The notes beneath the pieces are model-generated. The model saw only the letters and a list, made by a program, of their open reading frames with translations. It made no database searches and was not told the origin of the DNA. A program made the translations under genes and the position numbers. A stretch of DNA of 5,050 nucleotides. Origin: Saprospirales bacterium. Its GTDB lineage: Bacteria > Bacteroidota > Bacteroidia > Chitinophagales > Saprospiraceae. Numbering within the stretch: position 1 is the stretch's first letter; each line of letters starts with the position of its first letter. Location of the stretch: positions 4,580 through 9,629 of the forward strand of contig DLXL01000216.1 of the NCBI GenBank assembly GCA_003448025.1, in the 5' to 3' direction. Below, one piece after another: positions 1 to 5,050 of this stretch.

Positions 1-2214
1 GCGGGGTTGGTTCAAGCGGCCACCATTGATGCCGGCAGTTTCGACAACTGCAGTCCGGTATTCCTGAGTGTAAGCCGGGATGGCGTGGAATTTCAGCCAC
101 AGATACAGGTAAATTGTCAGGATCAGGGTAGTCCGCTGCTGCTCACCTTGCGCGTACTGGATGCTTCCGGACTGGAAAATTTTTGCGAAATGGAGGTCAG
201 TGTGCGGGATTTTTTGAAACCAACCCTGGTTTGTCCGCCCAATTTGAGCCTGAATTGTTTGCAGGATTACAACGATACAGGGCTGACAGGACAGGCAAGC
301 GGCTCAGACAACTGTGCGTTGCAAAGCATTACCTATCAGGATATTAGCAACATACAACCCTGCAACATCGGCAGTCTGACCCGATGGTGGACAGCTACAG
401 ATGCAGCAGGCAATACCAAAAAATGCAGTCAGCTTATCAGCGTGGAGGTGGTCAATGGGGCTACAGTAACTTTCCCTCAGGATGTGCTGCTGCAATCCTG
501 CGTCCAGCCATCAGATCTGGAGCCACTGGCTACCGGCCAACCACTTTTGGGTGGCCAGATGTGTTCACCTCTTTCTGTCAATTTCACCGATCAGGTATTC
601 CTTGCACCGGCGCCATCCTGCTACCGAATTTTACGGCACTGGAAGGTCATAGATCATTGCCTTTACAATCCTAACGGCGGAAGTGCAGGCATTTGGGAGC
701 ATACACAGCTCATTGATGTGCAGGACCATACAGCGCCGCAACTGGTATTGCCTTCAGACATCACGATTCAGGCAGATCCGGCCACACAAAAGGCTATGGT
801 GAGTTTGCCGGATGTAGAAGCGCTGGATTGTAGTGCTATTCAGCTTTTACAGCACAACAGTGCCTTTTCCGGCAATCCCCTGAACGTTTCTGGCGCATAT
901 CCGGTTGGCGAACACTGGATTACCTTCAGCGCCATGGATGCCTGCGGAAATCAGGCTCAACAAACCCTGCTCATCAAGGTTACGCCAGCCTATGTGCCAG
1001 ATCCGGTTTGGCAGGTTGGCGGACAACTGCGCAATGAGGCCGGAATTCCGGTACGTAATGTACCTGTTATGTTGCTTGCCGATGGTTTTTATACCGAAAC
1101 GAGTGCTGATACCAACGGCGTTTTTGTGTTTGAAGATATTCCGGACAGTCTTGATTATATCCTTCAGCCTTTCAACAATGGCAACTGGCGCAACGGGGTG
1201 ACCACCTATGATTTGGTGCTTATTTCCAAACATATTCTGGGTTTGGAGCCTCTGAATTCGCCGTTCAGGATGCTTGCTGCAGACGCCAACCTTTCCGGAT
1301 CTATCACCACTTTTGATATTTTGCAATTGCGCAAACTCATTTTGGGCATCACTGATTCATTGCCCAACAACCAATCCTGGCGGTTTGTGCGGGGCGGGTA
1401 TATTTTCCCGGATTCCCTGAATCCTTTTACACAACCTGTTCCGGACCAAATTCTCCTGCCGTTTCTGCAGCAACAGCAGATGGGGCAGGATTTTACAGGT
1501 ATCAAAATTGGAGATGTCAATGGCAGCTCCAATCCGGCCGAAGCCCGAGAACTGCGCGACACACTGTATCTGGCCTATTCAGACCAACAAGTGCATGCCG
1601 GCGAACTGCTGGAGGTGCCTGTTGTGTTGGGCGGATGGGCACAAACAGATGGATTTCAGTTTGGCTTGTGCGTAAATCCGGCGCAATTCGAGGTGTTGCA
1701 TCCCGTTTTTGAGCAGCCACAATGGCTGAATGAAACACATGTTCACCGGACAGAAAACCAGGTTTGGCGGTTTAGCTGGAACCAGTCTTTCGGAGGTGCA
1801 ACACCACAGCATGATACCCTTTTCCGCTTGATGTTGCGGGCTAAAACAAATGGAAGCCTGGCCGGAGCGCTAACACTGAACCATCACGATATGGCTGCTG
1901 AAGTTTATACGCCGGCGGGCGATTTTGCGCTTGGCTTGCGGGCCAGGACTACACCGGATATTGCGTTGACCCAAACCCTGAAGTTGTTCCCCAATCCTTC
2001 AACTGGCACATTCTTCATCCAAAATCCGCATCCCGGACAAGAGATGAGCTGTCGGGTATATAACCAGTTGGGACAATTGGTTTGGGAACAATCCGGAACC
2101 GCAGCTGAGTTGGTACAGGTGCAACTATCAACGCCTGAAAGTGAGCTGTACCGGGTGGAATGCAGCAGCCAGGAACACAATTATTCCGGAAAAGTGTTGG
2201 TGCAAAAGCACTGA
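1..2214 (+). CDS. C-terminal part of a T9SS-secreted multidomain surface protein (HYR-like repeats, dockerin-like, cohesin-like, sorting domain); 5' partial
   Basis: The frame is open from base 1 and the TTG at base 7 is not a credible start, so this is the last 737 residues of a longer protein (residue 1 = base 1). Domains in order: end of one HYR-like unit (1-69, SFDNC motif at 13-17); a second (70-150, SDNC at 102-105, TDAAGN at 133-138); a diverged third (151-243); a more canonical HYR domain (244-327, from TAPQLVLPSDI to AMDACGN); a carboxypeptidase-regulatory/CNA-B-like sandwich (about 338-392); a dockerin-like segment (393-450, with an outlying DVNG at 505-508); a cohesin-like beta sandwich (about 519-648); and a type A T9SS C-terminal domain (656-737, LFPNPSTG at 662-669, VYNQLGQLVW at 686-695). 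The many cysteines fit an extracellular protein with disulfides. From family knowledge, the tail directs export across the outer membrane by T9SS and is usually removed, with surface attachment or release. The role is probably adhesive or structural; no catalytic domain is visible. The ligand is unknown. Confidence 0.9.
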   Translation, partial: AGLVQAATIDAGSFDNCSPVFLSVSRDGVEFQPQIQVNCQDQGSPLLLTLRVLDASGLENFCEMEVSVRDFLKPTLVCPPNLSLNCLQDYNDTGLTGQASGSDNCALQSITYQDISNIQPCNIGSLTRWWTATDAAGNTKKCSQLISVEVVNGATVTFPQDVLLQSCVQPSDLEPLATGQPLLGGQMCSPLSVNFTDQVFLAPAPSCYRILRHWKVIDHCLYNPNGGSAGIWEHTQLIDVQDHTAPQLVLPSDITIQADPATQKAMVSLPDVEALDCSAIQLLQHNSAFSGNPLNVSGAYPVGEHWITFSAMDACGNQAQQTLLIKVTPAYVPDPVWQVGGQLRNEAGIPVRNVPVMLLADGFYTETSADTNGVFVFEDIPDSLDYILQPFNNGNWRNGVTTYDLVLISKHILGLEPLNSPFRMLAADANLSGSITTFDILQLRKLILGITDSLPNNQSWRFVRGGYIFPDSLNPFTQPVPDQILLPFLQQQQMGQDFTGIKIGDVNGSSNPAEARELRDTLYLAYSDQQVHAGELLEVPVVLGGWAQTDGFQFGLCVNPAQFEVLHPVFEQPQWLNETHVHRTENQVWRFSWNQSFGGATPQHDTLFRLMLRAKTNGSLAGALTLNHHDMAAEVYTPAGDFALGLRARTTPDIALTQTLKLFPNPSTGTFFIQNPHPGQEMSCRVYNQLGQLVWEQSGTAAELVQVQLSTPESELYRVECSSQEHNYSGKVLVQKH
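1177..1350 (+). other. Dockerin-like calcium-binding segment inside the surface protein
   Basis: Residues 393-450 contain two F-hand-like units, each a loop followed by a helix. The helices are similar: TYDLVLISKHILG (402-414) and TFDILQLRKLILG (437-449). The second loop fits the DxNxSGxI...D calcium pattern well (D428, N430, S432, I435, D439). The first is degenerate: asparagines occupy positions 1 and 3 (N393, N395), R397 sits where an acidic or polar ligand is usual, and only D404 holds the final position. A further GDVNG at 504-508 resembles the sequence that commonly closes this module in Bacteroidota T9SS cargo. Dockerins classically bind cohesins in cellulosomes. In Bacteroidota secreted proteins the fold more likely acts as a structural calcium-stabilised linker, which is inference here. 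Confidence 0.7.
1966..2211 (+). other. T9SS type A C-terminal sorting domain
   Basis: Residues 656-737 form the terminal module. The hallmarks are the opening LFPNPSTG motif (662-669), the middle VYNQLGQLVW strand pair (686-695) and a terminal strand region with SGKVLVQ (729-735) followed by KH. In the most typical members the final strand is preceded by a G-x-Y/F-x-V/L motif; here the equivalent is ELYRVECSS (715-723), which is somewhat diverged. Known function of the family: recognition by the type IX secretion machinery after Sec export to the periplasm. Confidence 0.88.
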
Positions 2215-2217
2215 TCA
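2196..2217. other. Zero-gap convergent gene junction with a weak hairpin
   Basis: The + strand stop TGA (2212-2214) and the - strand stop, read as TCA on the + strand (2215-2217), abut and form the palindrome TGATCA. There is no intergenic spacer for a terminator. The only nearby hairpin is GTGC-AAAA-GCAC (2200-2211), extendable by G-T wobbles out to about 2196-2215. It lacks an adjacent U tract on either strand; the nearest T5 on the + strand is at 2225-2229. I do not call it an intrinsic terminator. Any end signal lies inside coding sequence or depends on Rho. Confidence 0.5.
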
Positions 2218-3309
2218 AACCCGCTTTTTGTAGGTAATAACCGCCAGTACGTTGGCCACCGAGGCATACACAAGCACCGAATAGAAATTGGTTTTGATAT
2301 CGGCAAACGTGGCGCCTTTGAGCAATACAAGGCGCATAAACGCTACAAAATAAGCCACCGGGTTAAGTTTATTCAACCACTGAGCCCATTCAGGCATACT
2401 GCTGGCCGGTGTAAACAAGCCGCTCATCAGGATAAATATAATGAGAAAAAACCAGGCAGTGAACATGGCCTGTTGCTGTGAATCTGCAAAATTCGAAATC
2501 AGGAATCCAAGTCCCAGCATGCTGGGGGTAAAGCAAGCCGTATAGGCAAAAACGAGCCATAAGCTGCCCAGCATTGGAATATCAAAAACCAGTTTTCCTA
2601 CCGTAAGACCAATGGTCATCATCACCAGTGAGATCAACCAGAAAGGCAATAATTTACCCAGAATGAACTGCCACTTTTTGACCGGCGTAACATTAAGTTG
2701 CTCGATGGTGCCAATTTCCCGCTCCCGCACAATATTCAAAGCCGTTAGGAAACAGATAATTAGCGATACTATGGTGCCTAAAATACCTGGCACCATAAAG
2801 GTCTTATAATCCAGGCGCGGGTTATACCAGTTGCTGTAGGTAACGTTCACAAGACTGGCAGCACTCTGACTCATGGCTTCCTGTTGAAAATCCCGGATGA
2901 TGTTTTGTGCATATCCCATCCCCAGGCCCGCTTTGGTAGCATTAATGGCGTTAGCATTCAACGAAACCACAGCCGATTGTTCCCGGATCAAATCACGTTC
3001 AAAATTAGCCGGAATCTCCAAAAAAAGGTCTGCCCGGTCGTCGGCCATTTCGTGATCCGCTTGAGCAGCGGTGGACACAGCATTAATCTTGAAATATCCT
3101 GACGCCCCCATTTTTGCTGTTAATCTACGGGATGTTGGAGAGAGGTCGTGATCCACTACCACCAGCGCCAGATTTTTTACTTCATAATTGGCAGCAAAGG
3201 CTAACAGCAGTGTTTGCACAACAGGCATTACCAGCAGTAAGGGCAACATTACCCGGTTACGAAAAACTTGCAGAAACTCTTTTTGGAGGAGAAAAAGAAC
3301 GATACGCAT
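2215..3309 (-). CDS. ABC-2 type transporter permease (YhhJ/YbhR/YbhS-like, ABC2_membrane_3 family)
   Basis: The 364-residue inner-membrane protein has the family layout and usual length. A short cytoplasmic N-terminus (KEFLQVFRNRV, 10-20) is followed by TM1 (about 21-41), a large periplasmic domain (about 42-170), then TM segments at about 173-194, 219-240, 248-272, 281-299 and 342-358. The REREIGTIEQL stretch (195-205) is the cytoplasmic coupling segment that touches the ATPase, and the loop before the last TM contains LNPVAYFVAFMR (315-326). Relatives form the membrane part of efflux or export pumps with an ATPase and often a HlyD-type adaptor and TolC; the substrate cannot be told from sequence. 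The ATG at 3309 is chosen because it starts the conserved MRIVLFLLQKEF segment; the upstream in-frame TTG at 3345 would add 12 unconserved-looking residues and has no supporting site. No ATPase or adaptor gene lies beside it: upstream is a divergent gene, downstream a convergent one. It is therefore apparently transcribed alone, possibly from the candidate promoter and operator upstream. Confidence 0.92.
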   Translation of the reverse strand: MRIVLFLLQKEFLQVFRNRVMLPLLLVMPVVQTLLLAFAANYEVKNLALVVVDHDLSPTSRRLTAKMGASGYFKINAVSTAAQADHEMADDRADLFLEIPANFERDLIREQSAVVSLNANAINATKAGLGMGYAQNIIRDFQQEAMSQSAASLVNVTYSNWYNPRLDYKTFMVPGILGTIVSLIICFLTALNIVREREIGTIEQLNVTPVKKWQFILGKLLPFWLISLVMMTIGLTVGKLVFDIPMLGSLWLVFAYTACFTPSMLGLGFLISNFADSQQQAMFTAWFFLIIFILMSGLFTPASSMPEWAQWLNKLNPVAYFVAFMRLVLLKGATFADIKTNFYSVLVYASVANVLAVITYKKRV

Positions 3310-3342
3310 GTTTAGGTATTTACAGAAGCCAGTCAGAGGCGA

Positions 3343-3374
3343 CAAAGGTTGGTGATTTTTTCGTTTTAACCAAA
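3343..3374 (-). promoter_or_regulatory. Candidate Bacteroidota-type promoter for the ABC-2 permease gene
   Basis: Reading the - strand, TTTG (3374-3371) lies 20 nt upstream of AACCTTTG (3350-3343), which matches the Bacteroidota -7 consensus TAnnTTTG at all but the first position. Transcription would start around 3336, giving a leader of roughly 27 nt before the ATG at 3309. No Shine-Dalgarno sequence is seen; the bases before the ATG are A/T/C-rich (ACCTAAAC), as is usual in this phylum. The match is imperfect, so this is tentative. Confidence 0.35.
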
Positions 3375-3382
3375 CGGTTAAA
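3365..3382. promoter_or_regulatory. Operator-like perfect palindrome TTTAACC-AAAC-GGTTAAA
   Basis: Two perfect 7-bp inverted arms are separated by 4 bp, in an otherwise AT-rich divergent intergenic region. The site covers the proposed -33 element (3371-3374) of the permease gene, where a bound dimeric repressor would block transcription. A half-site-like direct repeat AACCAAA also occurs at 3368-3374 and 3381-3387, 13 bp apart. Size and symmetry suit a TetR- or similar helix-turn-helix dimer; TetR-family control of ABC-2 efflux genes is common, but no regulator gene is present here. A terminator is unlikely: the site lies between two divergent starts and no U tract follows either arm. Confidence 0.45.
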
Positions 3383-3455
3383 CCAAAAAATTAATCCTGA
3401 AACTTTCATTTTTAATAAAAGAGACACCCTGACTGACATGGAGTATTTAAATTCC

Positions 3456-3487
3456 TTGGCAAAAATCCCATGCCTTTATTAGGTTTG
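3456..3487 (+). promoter_or_regulatory. Candidate Bacteroidota-type promoter for the PLP enzyme gene
   Basis: TAGGTTTG (3480-3487) is a full match to the -7 consensus TAnnTTTG. A TTG (3456-3458) lies 21 nt upstream as the -33 element, within the spacing tolerated in Bacteroidota though slightly long. The start would be near 3494, giving a leader of about 35 nt that contains an A-rich tract (3513-3518) and no Shine-Dalgarno sequence before the ATG at 3529. Confidence 0.5.
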
Positions 3488-3528
3488 CACTTCAGCTATT
3501 TGCGATCAATTTAAAAAACACCCTTACC

Positions 3529-4800
3529 ATGTCTGACCGTCGTTCCTTTATTCGCCAATCGGCCGCTCTTCTGGGCTCGTTTGCCTTGCACCAAAACCTT
3601 GCTGAGGCGTTCCCCTCATTCCAAGCACCAAAAATAGCCGCGCTGAATGACAGCACCGGGGATGAGGATTTTTGGCGACAAGTACGGCAGGCATATGCTG
3701 CCAGTCCCAATCTGATTAACCTGAACAACGGCGGGGTGTGTCCGGCGCCCAGAGCCACCATGGATGCGCTGGATTATTACAACCGCATGTGCAGCGAGGC
3801 TCCTTCCTATTATATGTGGCGCATTCTGGATCAGGATCGCGAGCCGCTTCGGGAAAATCTGGCAACTCTGGCTGGCGTCAGTCCTGAAGAAATTGCCATC
3901 AACAGGAATGCAACTGAGGCGCTGAATACCATTATTTTTGGACTTAACCTTAAAGCGGGAGATGAAGTAGTTTTGTCAAAGTATGACTACCCTAACATGA
4001 TCAATGCCTGGAAACAAAGGGAAAAACGGGATGGCATTAAACTGGTTTGGGTAGATCTGGAGTTGCCCTCCGGCGATGAAGCATATCTCACTCAGGCCTT
4101 CACTTCCAAATTCACAGACAAAACCAAAGTCGTTCATATTACCCACATCATTAATTGGAATGGCCAGGTATTGCCGGCACGAAGCATTGCTGATGCTGCC
4201 CATAAAAGAGGCATTGAAGTACTGGTAGATGGCGCCCACTCTTTTGCAGTACTGGATTATAAAATATCGGATCTGGATTGCGATTACTGGGGAACCAGTT
4301 TACATAAGTTCCTGTGTGGCCCATTTGGCAGCGGAATGATGTACATCAAAAAAGACAAGATTCCTAACATTTGGCCCTTGCTTTCGAACGGAGAACCTAA
4401 TGGAGCTGATATCCGCAAATTTGAAAGTCTGGGCACCCGCAGTTTCCCGATTGAGATGGCTATTGGTTACTCTCTGGATCTGCATAACATGATCGGCTCT
4501 AAACGCAAACAGGAACGGTTGCATTTTCTAAAAAACTACTGGATGAGTCAGGTTAAGGACGTTCCAGGCATCAAGTTTTACACAAATGTGAGTCCCAAGT
4601 GGAGTTGTGCCATTGGTAATTTTGGCTTTGAGGGAAAAAAGCCTGGTGAAATTTCGGACCAATTATTTTCCAAGTATAAAATCCATACTGTTTCCATTGA
4701 GTGGGAAAAAATCAGTGGCGTACGGGTAACCCCGAATGTCTATACGACCACCGATGAGCTGGATAAACTGGTTAAAGGAATTAGGGAGATGAAGGTTTGA
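3529..4800 (+). CDS. Tat-exported aminotransferase class V-fold PLP-dependent enzyme (isopenicillin N epimerase-like)
   Basis: The 423-residue protein begins with a twin-arginine signal: DRRSFIRQ (3-10), a short hydrophobic stretch SAALLGSFAL (11-20) and a possible signal peptidase site AEA|F after residue 27. It should therefore fold with its cofactor in the cytoplasm and act in the periplasm or as an envelope protein. The fold type I PLP enzyme body follows: NLNNGG (64-69) at the active-site entrance, RNATEAL (126-132) for the PLP phosphate, VDGAHS (233-238) with D234 pairing with the pyridine nitrogen, SLHKF (257-261) with K260 as the Schiff-base lysine, GTRS (302-305), and GVRVTPN (397-403) where R399 probably binds the substrate carboxylate. 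All key residues are intact and the length is normal for the CefD-like/cysteine desulfurase superfamily. The real reaction is unknown: family members include epimerases, desulfurases, lyases and aminotransferases, and the isopenicillin epimerase name should not be taken literally. The ATG at 3529 gives the Tat motif at the very N-terminus, which supports it. It is divergent from the permease gene; nothing is co-transcribed in view. Confidence 0.9.
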   Translation: MSDRRSFIRQSAALLGSFALHQNLAEAFPSFQAPKIAALNDSTGDEDFWRQVRQAYAASPNLINLNNGGVCPAPRATMDALDYYNRMCSEAPSYYMWRILDQDREPLRENLATLAGVSPEEIAINRNATEALNTIIFGLNLKAGDEVVLSKYDYPNMINAWKQREKRDGIKLVWVDLELPSGDEAYLTQAFTSKFTDKTKVVHITHIINWNGQVLPARSIADAAHKRGIEVLVDGAHSFAVLDYKISDLDCDYWGTSLHKFLCGPFGSGMMYIKKDKIPNIWPLLSNGEPNGADIRKFESLGTRSFPIEMAIGYSLDLHNMIGSKRKQERLHFLKNYWMSQVKDVPGIKFYTNVSPKWSCAIGNFGFEGKKPGEISDQLFSKYKIHTVSIEWEKISGVRVTPNVYTTTDELDKLVKGIREMKV

Positions 4801-4817
4801 TCTGCGAGGTTATTCCT

Positions 4818-4870
4818 GCAGATTGGGATGGTTTTTCCCGCAGATTTACGGGGATGAAACGCAGATTTTA
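4818..4870 (+). repeat. Degenerate tandem repeat, three GCAGATT-headed units of about 21-22 nt
   Basis: GCAGATT begins at 4818, 4840 and 4861, i.e. at 22- and 21-nt spacing. The copies at 4839 and 4860 extend to CGCAGATTT, and GGGATG follows within the first two units (4825-4830 and 4851-4855 as GGGAT). The inverse hexamer TCTGCG stands at 4801-4806, right after the stop codon, and could pair with either CGCAGA. The third unit is cut off by the G-rich tail. The array may continue in the genome, which would also explain why the assembly ended here. Confidence 0.55.

Positions 4871-5050
<180 letters not shown>

Noticed and set aside
847..1326. Minus-strand open frame of 159 codons inside the surface protein gene
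   Set aside because: It is a shadow of the strongly supported + strand frame, which shows clear HYR-like and dockerin-like motifs across the same bases.
3310..3345. Upstream TTG start for the permease, adding 12 residues
   Set aside because: The added residues are not hydrophobic or family-like, and the candidate -7 box overlaps the TTG itself; the ATG at 3309 starts the conserved segment.
3365..3382. The palindrome as a rho-independent terminator
   Set aside because: It lies between divergent gene starts, has AT-rich arms and lacks a following U tract on either strand.
3114..3482. Plus-strand open frame of 122 codons overlapping the permease start and the intergenic region
   Set aside because: Most of it is antisense to the N-terminal part of the permease gene, its translation has no recognisable domain, and its end overlaps the promoter of the PLP enzyme gene.
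3438..3482. 14-codon ORF beginning ATGGAGTATTTA upstream of the PLP enzyme gene, as a possible leader peptide
   Set aside because: It lies upstream of the best candidate transcription start (about 3494), so it would not be in the mRNA, and it has no attenuator-like hairpin or telling codon run.
4818..4870. GCAGATT repeats as a CRISPR array
   Set aside because: Units are only 21-22 nt in total with about 7-9 conserved bases, so there is no separate repeat and spacer structure, and no cas genes are present.

Overview
The window looks like the end of a contig from a member of the Bacteroidota, probably an environmental lineage of the Saprospiria/Chitinophagia kind. Three things point there: a large cysteine-rich surface protein ending in a type IX secretion (T9SS) sorting domain, candidate promoters of the Bacteroidota TTG/TAnnTTTG type, and A-rich leaders without Shine-Dalgarno sequences. 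The exact lineage is inference from protein style; no rRNA or other marker is present.

Layout. Bases 1-2214 (+) hold the C-terminal 737 residues of a secreted multidomain protein: HYR-like beta-sandwich repeats, a carboxypeptidase-regulatory/CNA-B-like fold, a dockerin-like calcium-binding segment, a cohesin-like domain and the T9SS tail. Its start lies outside the window. Its stop codon directly abuts the stop codon of the next gene, which runs the other way (2215-3309, -): an ABC-2 type permease of the YhhJ/YbhR/YbhS kind, with no ATPase or HlyD-type adaptor gene beside it in the window. A 219-bp divergent intergenic region (3310-3528) follows. It carries candidate promoters in both directions and a perfect 7-bp-arm palindrome that overlaps the permease promoter like an operator. 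The third gene (3529-4800, +) is a class V-fold PLP-dependent enzyme of the isopenicillin N epimerase-like group with a twin-arginine (Tat) signal peptide. After it come about 70 bp with three copies of a GCAGATT-headed repeat at 21-22 nt spacing, then about 180 bp of almost pure G, most likely sequencing or assembly noise at the contig end.

How the genes relate. The three genes do not form one operon, since they run +, -, +. The permease and the Tat-exported enzyme share a divergent control region and might be co-regulated, but nothing shows a shared pathway. I do not see a convincing new biological system. The best leads are the operator-like palindrome, the solitary permease paired with an exported PLP enzyme, the dockerin-plus-cohesin layout in one T9SS protein, and the downstream repeats.
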